Positions 57,029 through 64,000 of a stretch of 64,000 bases of DNA are shown one piece after another. The notes beneath the pieces were generated by a model that ran no database searches, had not been told where the DNA came from, and saw only the letters and a program-made list of their open reading frames with translations. Each line of letters starts with the position of its first letter. Position 1 is the first letter of the stretch. The DNA is from Streptomyces rubellomurinus (GTDB taxonomy: Bacteria > Actinomycetota > Actinomycetes > Streptomycetales > Streptomycetaceae): NCBI RefSeq assembly GCF_000961885.1, contig NZ_JZKH01000002.1, positions 62,001 through 126,000 of the forward strand. Direction: 5' to 3'. The position numbers and the translations under genes were made by a program.

Positions 57029-57052
57029 GGCCCCGTCCGGCCTGACGGGGCC
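57029..57052. terminator. Hairpin between GT87 and HExxH genes
   Basis: GGCCCCGTC, 6-nt loop, GACGGGGCC: a perfect 9-bp stem in the 37-bp gap between convergent genes. Confidence 0.65.
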
Positions 57053-57058
57053 CGGCGT

Positions 57059-58255
57059 TCAACGCCCCAGCGCGGCCACCTCGTCCAGCCAGAGCCGGGT
57101 GAACTCGGCCAGCCCGACGCCCAGTTCGGCGCGCAGCAGCCGGTCGGTGCGGCGCTCGCGGTCCTCGCCCGCGCCGTCCCCGGCGCCGACCGCGCGGTAG
57201 AAGGCGACCAGCCGCTGCGGCCCGTACCGGCGGTCGATCAGCCGGCAGGCGAGCCAGGACTGCTCGTACGCCTGGGCGATGCCCTCGGCGCCGGCCGCGA
57301 AGTCCCGGTCGGCGGGCAGCGCGGCGGGCAGCTTCCCGGCGGCGACGTCCCGGGCCAGCTCGGGGGCGATCTGCCGCGGGCTGCGGCCGGAGCCCCGGTA
57401 GGCCGTCCAGTCGGCGGCGCCCTCGGAGAGCCACAGCGGCGTCCAGGCGCGGGTGTCGGCCCTGGTGGCGACGTGGGTGGTCTCGTGGGTGAGGACGACC
57501 TGGCGGCCGAAGTCGCTGAGCGCGCGGTACGTCTCCGGGTTGACCAGCACCCGGTCCGCCGGGGTGTGCCAGGGCGCGCCGGGCGCCGCCACGGTGACCG
57601 CCGCCATGCCCGTCCAGCCGGTCGGGTCGGCTTCCAGCAGCCGGGCGAACTGCGCTTCGGTGGCGGGCAGTTCGAGCAGCAGCCGGCCCGGCCAGGCGGT
57701 GCCCCAGAGTTCGCTGACGGCCGGCGCCGCGTGGTCCCCCAGGGCGGCCAGGGCGGCGAGCGTCGGCCCGTCCGCGAGGCCCAGCACCAGGCAGTGCGCG
57801 CCGGCCGCGGACCGGGCGGCGCCGAGGTCCCAGAGCGCCGGGGGCCCGCTCGTGCTCTCCTCGTGCTCGACCTGCCAGCCGTCCCCGGCCCGGGCCAGGT
57901 CGATCCGGCGCGGGTACACCACGGGGTAGTCGTCGTAGCCGGCGACCTGGACGGCGAGGTCGGCGGCGACGGTCAGCCGGTCCGCCCCGGGCGCTTCCGG
58001 CGACAGCACCAGGTTGCGGTAGACCGCCCCGGTCAGCGGCACCCCGGCCAGGCCGGGCAGCGCCGCCGCGCGGGCCGCCAGCAGCGCCGTCACCCGGGCC
58101 AGCAGGTCTGCCGCGGGCCGCGCGGGCGCGGCCGGGGAGGCCGGCGGCAGCGACAGCTGGGCCAGCCCGCCGGCCGCGAGCAGCAGCGCGCCGCGCCGGG
58201 ACAGCGGGCGGCGGGGAGGATCCTCGGCTATCGGGTCGGAGGTCGCCGCTCTCAG
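57059..58255 (-). CDS. Secreted HExxH (peptidase MA-like) protein, probable non-standard start
   Basis: The protein of up to 398 residues has a Tat-like signal (RRPLSRRGALLLAAGGLAQL) near its N-terminus, a long beta-rich region, and the zinc-protease helix VLTHETTHVATRA (HExxH) followed by WLSEGAADWTAYRG with the third-ligand Glu, as in peptidase_MA-type domains. No ATG, GTG or TTG lies before the signal in this frame near the upstream gene; the best start is CTG at 58255, overlapping the NlpC stop, with GGGGGTGG ahead. The start is uncertain; the coding body is not. Confidence 0.82.
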   Translation of the reverse strand: MRAATSDPIAEDPPRRPLSRRGALLLAAGGLAQLSLPPASPAAPARPAADLLARVTALLAARAAALPGLAGVPLTGAVYRNLVLSPEAPGADRLTVAADLAVQVAGYDDYPVVYPRRIDLARAGDGWQVEHEESTSGPPALWDLGAARSAAGAHCLVLGLADGPTLAALAALGDHAAPAVSELWGTAWPGRLLLELPATEAQFARLLEADPTGWTGMAAVTVAAPGAPWHTPADRVLVNPETYRALSDFGRQVVLTHETTHVATRADTRAWTPLWLSEGAADWTAYRGSGRSPRQIAPELARDVAAGKLPAALPADRDFAAGAEGIAQAYEQSWLACRLIDRRYGPQRLVAFYRAVGAGDGAGEDRERRTDRLLRAELGVGLAEFTRLWLDEVAALGR

Positions 58256-59298
58256 AGCCGGACCACCCCCGAGACCGGCATGGCGTTGACGCTCTCGTAG
58301 CGGACCTTCGCGCCCGGGTAGGGGGCGTGCACGATCACCCCGCCGCCGGCGTACATGCCGACGTGGTGCATGTCCCGGTAGAAGATCACCAGGTCTCCCG
58401 GCCGCGCTTCGGAGAGGCTGATCCGCTGCCCGGCGGACGCCTGGGCCTGCGAAGTGCGCGGCAGGGTCACTCCGGCCTGCCGCCAGCTGTAGTACATCAG
58501 ACCGGAACAGTCGAACGCACGGGGCCCGGTGGAGCCGTACACGTACGGCGAGCCGATCATCCGCACCGCGGCGGCCAGCGCGGCGGCCCCGCGCTCGGAG
58601 GCGGGCGGGGCGGTGCCGAGGTCCAGCCGGTCGGTGCCGCGGGTGGCGCGCTGCTCGGCCTCCCGGGCGTCCTGGGCGCTCATCCTGGCCCGTTCGGCCG
58701 CGCCCAGGCCGTTGAGCAGCTTCTGCGCCTTGGCGAGCCGCTGCTGGATCTGCTGCTTGCTGTCGGCCAGGGTGCGGCGGGACTCCTCCAGCGCGGCGAG
58801 CTTGCCGCCGGCCTCGGCGCGGCGCTGGTCGAGCCGGCGCTGACGGGTGACCAGCTCGTGCAGGGTCTCCTGCTGGCGGGTGGCGGCCTGGCCGAGCGTG
58901 CGGGCCCGGGAGAGGTAGCCCTCCGGGTCGCTGGAGAGCATCAGCTGGGCGGTCTGCGCCAGGCCGCCGCCGCGGTACTCGGCGCCGGCCACGGTGGCGA
59001 GGTCGCCGCGCAGCTGGTTGAGCTGGTCCTGGGCGGTGGCGATCTCGCCCTGGAGGGTGGTGGTCTCGCCCTGGAGGCGCCGCTGGGCGTCCTGCGCCGC
59101 GTTGTACTTCTCGGACGCCTGCTCGGCCTCGTCGTACAGCTGCTCCACCTGCGCCTTGACGTCCTTGCGGTCGGGCGCGTCCGGGCCTCCGGGGGCGGCC
59201 TGCGCGGAGCCGGCGGTCGTCACCCCGAGGGCGGTGGTGGCGGCCGCGGTCAGCACCAGCGCGCGGGCGAGCAGTTGGGAACGTCGATGCACGGGCAT
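58252..59298 (-). CDS. NlpC/P60 cell wall endopeptidase, secreted (first of three)
   Basis: The 348-residue protein has a signal peptide (residues 1-35), a long coiled-coil (about 40-205) and a C-terminal NlpC/P60 domain with the catalytic Cys in FDCSGLMYYSW, His in MHHVGMYAGGG and the third residue His in VIVHAP. Such enzymes cut D-Glu-DAP bonds in peptidoglycan, like RipA/SwlA. ATG at 59298. A promoter TTGGAC-N18-TAACGT is predicted upstream at 59409-59380. The next gene (HExxH) overlaps its stop. Confidence 0.94.
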   Translation of the reverse strand: MPVHRRSQLLARALVLTAAATTALGVTTAGSAQAAPGGPDAPDRKDVKAQVEQLYDEAEQASEKYNAAQDAQRRLQGETTTLQGEIATAQDQLNQLRGDLATVAGAEYRGGGLAQTAQLMLSSDPEGYLSRARTLGQAATRQQETLHELVTRQRRLDQRRAEAGGKLAALEESRRTLADSKQQIQQRLAKAQKLLNGLGAAERARMSAQDAREAEQRATRGTDRLDLGTAPPASERGAAALAAAVRMIGSPYVYGSTGPRAFDCSGLMYYSWRQAGVTLPRTSQAQASAGQRISLSEARPGDLVIFYRDMHHVGMYAGGGVIVHAPYPGAKVRYESVNAMPVSGVVRL

Positions 59299-59379
59299 GG
59301 CGGCAGCGGCTCCAATCCTGCGGCGCGGCCCCGCCGCCGCACCGGAACGGGCGGCCCTGGAGCGGGAGTCCGGTGGCAG

Positions 59380-59409
59380 ACGTTAGCGAGTCCGGGCAAT
59401 CGAGTCCAA
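59380..59409 (-). promoter_or_regulatory. Predicted promoter of the first NlpC/P60 gene
   Basis: On the minus strand TTGGAC (59409-59404), 18 bp, TAACGT (59385-59380); leader about 75 nt. A perfect 12-bp palindrome GCGAATATTCGC lies just upstream at 59422-59433 and may bind a regulator. Confidence 0.5.
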
Positions 59410-59472
59410 ACCCCCACCGGTGCGAATATTCGCCCACCAATCGGACATCAGGACGAGCCGCCGACAAAGCCG

Positions 59473-59506
59473 CAGGCCCGGCCTTCCGTGGGGAAGGCCG
59501 GGCCTG
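59473..59506 (-). terminator. Hairpin after the second NlpC/P60 gene
   Basis: CAGGCCCGGCCTTCC, 4-nt loop GTGG, GGAAGGCCGGGCCTG: a perfect 15-bp stem 18 bp after the stop at 59524. Confidence 0.85.
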
Positions 59507-59523
59507 ACGGGAGCTCCGCGGGA

Positions 59524-60636
59524 TCAGACCCGCACGATGGAGGCGAGCGGCATGTTGGAGACCGCCTCGTAGCGCACCACGGCGCCCGGCTTCGGCGCGT
59601 GCAGCACCTGGCCGTTGCCGGCGTAGATGCCGACGTGGTGGGCGTCGCCGAAGAAGATCAGCAGGTCGCCGGGCTGAGCCTGGGACAGGTCGGAGCCGAT
59701 CCGGGTGCCGGCGCCGGCCTGCTCCTGCGAGGTGCGCGGCAGCGAGACGCCGGCCTGGTTGAAGGCCCACTGCATCAGGCCGGAGCAGTCGAACGAGCCC
59801 GGGCCGGTGGCGCCGTAGACGTACGGGCTGCCGAGCTTGGAGGCGGCGTACTGGAGCGCCGCGGCACCGTGCGAGCTGCCGGGGGCGACGGAGACCGGCG
59901 CCGACGACGCGGAGAGGTCGCTGCGGCTGCTGTCGCGCGAGGCGCGGTCGGCGGCCGGCTGCGCGGGCTTCGCGGCGGCGTCCGCCTTGGCCTTGGCGTC
60001 GGCGGCGGCCTTCGCCTCGGCGGCGGCCAGCTGCTGGCGCTCCTGCTCGGTCAGCGTGTTGAGCAGGTCCTGGGCCGCCTTGAGCTTGCCCTGGACCTCC
60101 TCCTTGTCCGACTTGAGCTGCTTGGTGGTGGACTCCAGCTCGTTGAGCTTGCCCTGGGCTTCGTTGCGGTCCTGGTCGAGCTTGCGCTGCTGGTCCTGGA
60201 GTTCCTTCAGCTGGTTCTTCTGGGTGCCGCCGACCTGGTTCAGGGTGCCGGCCTGGCTGAGGAAGGTGTCCGGGCTGGAGTTGAACATCAGCTGGACGGT
60301 CGGCGAGATGCCGCCGTTGCGGTACTGCTCGCCGGCGATCTCGGCGAGGCCGCCCTGCAGGTCGGTGACCTGGCCCTGCTGGCGGGCGATCTTGTCCTGC
60401 AGGCCGGAGACCTGCTTCTGCAGCTCCTGCTGCTTCTCCTGCGAGGCGTTGTACTTCTCGGTCGCCTGCTCGGCCTGCTCGTTGAGCTTGTCGACCTGCT
60501 CCTTGACCTGGTCCTTGGTCGGCTGCGGGTCGGCGTGCGCACCCTGCGCGGAGAGGGCGACGGCAGCGGCGGCGACGCCGGTCAGGATCGAGACGCGGGC
60601 GCGGCCGGCGGGCTTGGGACGACGATGGGACGCCAC
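59524..60636 (-). CDS. NlpC/P60 cell wall endopeptidase under c-di-AMP riboswitch (second of three)
   Basis: The 370-residue protein has a signal peptide (cut near AHADPQP), a Gln/Lys-rich coiled coil (about 40-215), an Ala/Lys linker and an NlpC/P60 domain with Cys in FDCSGLMQWAF, His in AHHVGIYAGNG and VLHAP. It probably hydrolyses peptidoglycan during growth or germination. The start is GTG at 60636. A ydaO-type riboswitch lies just upstream, and a hairpin can mask its ribosome site AAGGAG (60651-60646), so c-di-AMP should control its synthesis. Confidence 0.95.
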   Translation of the reverse strand: MASHRRPKPAGRARVSILTGVAAAAVALSAQGAHADPQPTKDQVKEQVDKLNEQAEQATEKYNASQEKQQELQKQVSGLQDKIARQQGQVTDLQGGLAEIAGEQYRNGGISPTVQLMFNSSPDTFLSQAGTLNQVGGTQKNQLKELQDQQRKLDQDRNEAQGKLNELESTTKQLKSDKEEVQGKLKAAQDLLNTLTEQERQQLAAAEAKAAADAKAKADAAAKPAQPAADRASRDSSRSDLSASSAPVSVAPGSSHGAAALQYAASKLGSPYVYGATGPGSFDCSGLMQWAFNQAGVSLPRTSQEQAGAGTRIGSDLSQAQPGDLLIFFGDAHHVGIYAGNGQVLHAPKPGAVVRYEAVSNMPLASIVRV

Positions 60637-60639
60637 GAA

Positions 60640-60666
60640 GGCGGACTCCTTCTTCCTACGTCCGCC
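60640..60666 (-). promoter_or_regulatory. Hairpin masking the ribosome site of the second NlpC/P60 gene
   Basis: GGCGGAC (60666-60660), at the 3' edge of the riboswitch, can pair with GTCCGCC (60646-60640), enclosing AAGGAG (60651-60646). It would compete with the terminal riboswitch helix, giving translational control. Predicted by eye. Confidence 0.55.
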
Positions 60667-60800
60667 TACCGGGTGAGCTGACGGGTTCGGGCCGGAAGCA
60701 TGCCCTACGACGCCTCACGGCCGTTCCATCGGCCGACCTGGCGCCGATTCACCCCGGAGGAACGTGGTTCCCCGGCTCCGCTCCACAGCGCCCCCGACCA
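60660..60800 (-). promoter_or_regulatory. c-di-AMP riboswitch (ydaO-yuaA)
   Basis: On the minus strand the hallmark pieces appear in order: GCCGGGGAACCACGTTCC, CCGGGGTGAATCGGC, a variable GC stem, and finally CCCGAACCCGTCAGCTCACC then CGGTAGGCG at 60680-60664. In Streptomyces this class controls wall hydrolase genes such as rpfA and NlpC/P60 members. The 5' boundary is approximate and may extend to about 60850. Confidence 0.92.
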
Positions 60801-60914
60801 CTGGGCTCCCCTGTCGGGCAGTCGCTTCGACCTGCCCCGCTGCTTCACGAACTCGACGGAAACCACCGCCGCCACCCGGGCTGGGTGATCGACAGTGCGG
60901 TGGTTCGGGTCATG

Positions 60915-60944
60915 ACCCTAGTAACTGAACCGTGATCCGTTCAA
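60915..60944 (-). promoter_or_regulatory. Predicted promoter of riboswitch transcript
   Basis: TTGAAC (60944-60939), 18 bp, TAGGGT (60920-60915) on the minus strand, in an AT-rich patch; it would start transcription near 60908. A 12-bp palindrome GGGTCATGACCC (60907-60918) overlaps the -10. Confidence 0.5.
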
Positions 60945-61080
60945 ATCCTTGTCAGAAAAAAGACGTAAGAATACCCAAGTTCTCTTGTGAAAATGACCGA
61001 AGGTGATCACGTCCACACGCATAGCTGATCGGATTTCACGAACCGCTCAGGCAGCGGTCGGCCGGCGGCCACAACCGAAC

Positions 61081-61107
61081 GCCACCCCCCGGGAGGCGGG
61101 AGGTGGC
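61081..61107 (-). terminator. Hairpin after the third NlpC/P60 gene
   Basis: On the minus strand GCCACCTCCCG and CGGGGGGTGGC pair over 11 bp with one G-U, loop of 5 nt, about 80 bp after the stop at 61190. Confidence 0.55.
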
Positions 61108-61143
61108 GGGGATCACAGGGGATCAGGGGATCACAGGGGATCG
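61108..61143. repeat. 18-bp tandem repeat with GGGGATC units
   Basis: GGGGATCACAGGGGATCA (61108-61125) is repeated with one change at 61126-61143. It lies between the stop of the third NlpC/P60 gene and its terminator-like hairpin. Confidence 0.9.
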
Positions 61144-61189
61144 CGGGGAACCGCAGGGGCCCCGGGCGGCCTTCCGGCCTGCCGGTCCG

Positions 61190-62224
61190 TCAGACCCGGC
61201 GGATGGTGTTGATCGGCATCGCGTCGGCCTTCATCACCTTCACCACGTCACCGGTGTGCGGCGCGTGCACCACCATGCCGTTGCCGATGTACATCCCGAC
61301 GTGGTGCCGGTCGGGACCGTAGATCACCAGGTCGCCCGGCTGGGCCTGGTCCAGCGAGGGCACCCGGGTGCCGACGTTGCCCTGCTCCTGCGAGGTGCGC
61401 GGCAGCGAGACGCCGGCCTGGCCGTACGCCCAGACCATCAGGCCCGAGCAGTCGAAGGTGCTCGGCCCGGTGGAGCCCCACTGGTACGGCGAGCCCTGCT
61501 TGCTCATCGCCTTGGCCACCGCGACGCCCGCGTAGCCGCTCGCCTGCGGCAGCTGGCCGATGTCCGGGCGGTCCGCGCCGCGCGAGGCCCGGTCGTCCTG
61601 CTGCTGGGCGCGCAGCGCGGCGCGGTCGGCGGCGCTGAGCGAGTTCATCAGGTCCTGCGCGGCCTTGAGCTTCTGGTTGACGTCCGCCTTGGCCTGGTTC
61701 AGGTCCTTGGTGGTGGAGTCGAGCGAGGCCAGCACCGCGGCCGCCTCGGACTTCTGCTGGTCCAGCCGGCGCTGCTGGTCCAGCAGCCCCTTGAGCGCCT
61801 CGGCCTGACTGTTGCTGGCCTGCTGGACGCTGGACGCCTTCTGCAGGTAGCCGCTCGGGTCGGAGGAGAGCATCAGCTGGACGGACGGGTCGATGCCGCC
61901 GGTGCGGTACTGCTCACCGGCCACCTCGGACAGACCCGACTTCAGCTGGGTCATCTGGTCCTGGCTGCGCGCCACCTGGTCCTGCAGCTGGTCCGACTGC
62001 TTGCGCAGCTGGTCGGCCCGCTCCTTGGCGCCGTTGTACTTCTCCGCAGCCTGCTCCTGCTCCTGCTGGAGCTGGTCGATCTGCGCCTTGACGTCGGCCT
62101 TGCTGGGCTGGGGCGCGGCGTGCGCGGCCACCTGGGCCGAGAGGGCGACCGCGGTCGCGGCGGCAGCGGTGAGCACGGACACCCGTGCGCGGCTCGGCTG
62201 CTTCGGACGGCGGTGGGAGGCCAA
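61190..62224 (-). CDS. NlpC/P60 cell wall endopeptidase, secreted (third of three)
   Basis: The 344-residue protein is closely related to the second paralogue: signal peptide starting (L)ASHRRPK, cut near AHAAPQP, a coiled coil of about 170 residues, and an NlpC/P60 domain with Cys in FDCSGLMVWAY and His in RHHVGMYIGNG, then VVHAP. The start is TTG at 62224, chosen by alignment with the paralogue's MASHRRPK and by AAGGAG 8 bp upstream; an ATG at 62254 is less likely. No riboswitch is seen upstream; there is a TCTCAC/GTGAGA hairpin at 62249-62268. Confidence 0.94.
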   Translation of the reverse strand: MASHRRPKQPSRARVSVLTAAAATAVALSAQVAAHAAPQPSKADVKAQIDQLQQEQEQAAEKYNGAKERADQLRKQSDQLQDQVARSQDQMTQLKSGLSEVAGEQYRTGGIDPSVQLMLSSDPSGYLQKASSVQQASNSQAEALKGLLDQQRRLDQQKSEAAAVLASLDSTTKDLNQAKADVNQKLKAAQDLMNSLSAADRAALRAQQQDDRASRGADRPDIGQLPQASGYAGVAVAKAMSKQGSPYQWGSTGPSTFDCSGLMVWAYGQAGVSLPRTSQEQGNVGTRVPSLDQAQPGDLVIYGPDRHHVGMYIGNGMVVHAPHTGDVVKVMKADAMPINTIRRV

Positions 62225-62423
62225 GGGACCGGCTCCTTCTTCCATCGGTCTCACCTGTACGAGTGAGAATCCGGAAAATAGGTTTGACGCCAGACCCTAG
62301 TGAAGATCCAGGCGTTTCGCCAACCCCCCGATGGCGTGAAACCCGCTCCCGACGCTGACTTCACCGGATCCGCACACGGCCGCCATCCGGGCGCTGACCA
62401 GGCATCACGCCCATAGGCCCGGG

Positions 62424-63854
62424 TCAGGGCCGGGCCAGCCGGTTCAGCAGCAGCACCGAGGCGACCGGGCGCGCACCCGCCTTCCGCACGCCCTCCGCCA
62501 CCTCGCGGTCGGTGGACACCACCACCACCGGACGGCCCTGCGGCTCGGCCCGCACCAGACGACGGATCAGTTCGTCCGCCGTCTCCCCGGTCCGGCTGAA
62601 CCGCACCCGCACCCCGCGCGGCGGCGCCATGATCACCGGGACGTCCAGGTCCTGCCCGTCGAACACACAGGTGACCTCCGCCTGGGTGCGCTGGGCCAGC
62701 ATCGCCAGCCCGCCCAGCAGCCGGATCCGCTGCTGCTCCAACGGCAGCGTCGGATAGCCGGTCTTGGTCACGTTGTAGCCGTCCACCACCAGGTGCACCT
62801 GCGGGATCGCCAGCAGCTGGTCCAGCAGCGCCGGATCGTCCTCCGCCAGGCCCCGCCTGGCCACGTCGTGCGGCGAGGCCGCCCCCGGCACGACCGCCTC
62901 CACCAGGTCCGCCGGGCGGATCTGCGAGACCGGCAGCGCCAGCTCCCGCTGCAGCCCCTGCGCCGACTGCAGCACCGTGTCCAGCAGCAGCCGCAGCCGC
63001 ATGTCCTCCACGCTGCGCCCCTCGCGGGCCGAACGGCGCCCCTGCTCGGCGGCCGTCTCCAGCTCGGAGACCCGGTGCCGCAGCCGCCGCGCCTCGCTCT
63101 CCGCCGTGCCGCGCTCGGCCGCCGCCTGCGCCCTCGCGGCCTCCAGCTCCCCCGCCAGCCGGCGCGTCTCGGCCTGCGCACGGCGGGTGTCGCTCTCCAG
63201 CGACCGCACCTTCTTGCGCAGCGACTCCGCCTCCCGGCGGACCTCCTCGGACTCCGCCCGCTGGCGGTCCAGGTCCGCGCGCGCCGCCGCCCGCAGCTCG
63301 GCCAGCTCCGCCTGCAGCTTCTCCACCAGCCGCGCCGACTCCGCGGCCGCGCCTTCGGCCCCGGCCCGCTCGGCCTCCTCGCCGGCCTCCGTCACCAGCC
63401 GGCTCCACCCGGCCGAGCGCACCAGGTACGCGGCGGCCGCGACGTCCATCGGATCGGCGGCGCCCGGGACGGTGCCCGACTCCAGCGCCTTCACCAGGTC
63501 CGGCTGGCCGAGCCGCAGCCGCTCCGCTATCCGCACCCGGAAGGCCGGCTCCGACTCCAGCGCCGCCGCCAGGGCCGTCGCCGCGTACTTGGCCCGCCGC
63601 GCGGGGGTGAACTTCGCGTACTGGCGCAGGCTCTGCGGCAGTTCGGCCGCCGGCAGGCCGCCGAGCGCGTCCGAGGCCAGCCCGACCACCCGCCGGCGCA
63701 CCCCCTCGGGCAGCGGCCGGTCGAGCTTCTCGGCCGCCCGTTCCGACGCCGCGCCGGACACCCCGGTCGCCCCGGACTCGGACGCCGCCGACTCGTCGGG
63801 CTCCTTCGCTGCGTCCACCACGTCCTCGGCTCCGATCCTGGTCCAGCGGGGCAC
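62424..63854 (-). CDS. NYN (PIN-like) domain protein with long coiled coil
   Basis: The 476-residue cytoplasmic protein has a helical N-terminal region, a coiled coil at about 150-275 (Glu/Arg/Ala heptads), and a C-terminal YacP-like NYN domain (LVVDGYNVTKTGYPTLPLEQQR, VTCVFDGQDLDVP, VRVRFSRTGETADELIRRLV, VVVVSTDREVAEGVRKAGAR) with the acidic residues expected of an RNase. Homologues in Streptomyces are called RNA-binding or NYN domain proteins. GTG 63854 with AGGGGGCGG upstream. Confidence 0.92.
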   Translation of the reverse strand: MPRWTRIGAEDVVDAAKEPDESAASESGATGVSGAASERAAEKLDRPLPEGVRRRVVGLASDALGGLPAAELPQSLRQYAKFTPARRAKYAATALAAALESEPAFRVRIAERLRLGQPDLVKALESGTVPGAADPMDVAAAAYLVRSAGWSRLVTEAGEEAERAGAEGAAAESARLVEKLQAELAELRAAARADLDRQRAESEEVRREAESLRKKVRSLESDTRRAQAETRRLAGELEAARAQAAAERGTAESEARRLRHRVSELETAAEQGRRSAREGRSVEDMRLRLLLDTVLQSAQGLQRELALPVSQIRPADLVEAVVPGAASPHDVARRGLAEDDPALLDQLLAIPQVHLVVDGYNVTKTGYPTLPLEQQRIRLLGGLAMLAQRTQAEVTCVFDGQDLDVPVIMAPPRGVRVRFSRTGETADELIRRLVRAEPQGRPVVVVSTDREVAEGVRKAGARPVASVLLLNRLARP

Positions 63855-63952
63855 GGCCGCGGCCGCCCCCTGTCGTCACGCTCCGTGCGTCTTGTCTGTA
63901 TTGTCCCGTGCGGTGGACGGGCGCGCCCGCACCGCCCACCGCACCCCCGGCA

Positions 63953-64000
63953 TCAGCCCTGCTCGGCGGGGGTCTCCGCACCCTCGGCGCCCGGGCGGGC
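63953..64000 (-). CDS. Possible 3' end of a gene beyond the window
   Basis: In the minus strand a frame from the window edge reads ARPGAEGAETPAEQG and TGA at 63955-63953. An Ala/Glu/Pro-rich tail is typical of protein ends here, but only 15 codons are visible and no identity can be assigned. Confidence 0.35.
   Translation of the reverse strand, partial: ARPGAEGAETPAEQG

Noticed and set aside
58327..60681. A 784-codon plus-strand frame opposite two NlpC/P60 genes
   Set aside because: Its Leu/Gly/Val-rich repeats are the complement of the coiled-coil codons; it also runs into the riboswitch.

Overview
The window is about 64 kb of very GC-rich chromosome, with G or C in almost every third codon position and many GTG and TTG starts. 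Gene content and order point to Streptomyces or a close relative such as Kitasatospora. The layout is, as far as I recall it, the same as the conserved core of the S. coelicolor chromosome running rightward from sepF/ftsZ (the SCO2079 to about SCO2150 neighbourhood). I see no prophage, insertion sequence, CRISPR array, rRNA or tRNA gene.

Region 1 (1-16409, all minus strand) is the division and cell wall cluster. In transcription order it holds rsmH, ftsL, ftsI, murE, murF, mraY, murD, ftsW, murG, ftsQ, ftsZ, pgeF, a yggS-type gene and the start of sepF. Most joints are GTGA/ATGA overlaps or gaps under 50 bp. The exception is the 366 bp ftsQ-ftsZ gap, which carries three GACAC (WhiA-type) motifs and a perfect 9-bp inverted repeat, and so looks like the developmental control point of ftsZ.

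Region 2 (16410-31001) holds a beta-carbonic anhydrase, a MoxR/DUF58/transglutaminase operon, DUF3040, a methyltransferase, a HEPN protein, a DUF4126 membrane protein with a MacR-like operator upstream, a phytoene-desaturase-like oxidoreductase, a glutamine-rich repeat membrane protein, metF and a polyprenyl diphosphate synthase.

Region 3 (31002-43133) is cofactor and aromatic metabolism. It has thiE with an Rv2175c-type gene, a ferredoxin-reductase-like flavoprotein, a TPP riboswitch driving thiO-thiS-thiG, a PASTA-domain Ser/Thr kinase, a molybdopterin oxidoreductase, bacterioferritin and its [2Fe-2S] ferredoxin with an iron box, class II DAHP synthase, and a fused chorismate-using TrpE/TrpG-like (PhzE-like) enzyme. 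The last is preceded by a full Trp attenuator whose leader peptide has three consecutive Trp codons.

Region 4 (43124-57021) holds the MacR/MacS two-component pair, a PlsC-type acyltransferase, an alpha/beta hydrolase, an endonuclease/phosphatase-fold protein, glucokinase glkA, DUF5304, a degenerate ArsA-like protein, an SRPBCC protein, a long-chain acyl-CoA synthetase, a PimB-like mannosyltransferase and a GT87 membrane glycosyltransferase.

Region 5 (57022-64000) holds a secreted HExxH protein, three tandem NlpC/P60 cell wall hydrolases (one under a ydaO-type c-di-AMP riboswitch), and a coiled-coil NYN-domain protein.

A recurring feature is a -10-like hexamer (TAnnnT) 6-8 nt before a start codon, which suggests leaderless mRNAs for at least seven genes here.
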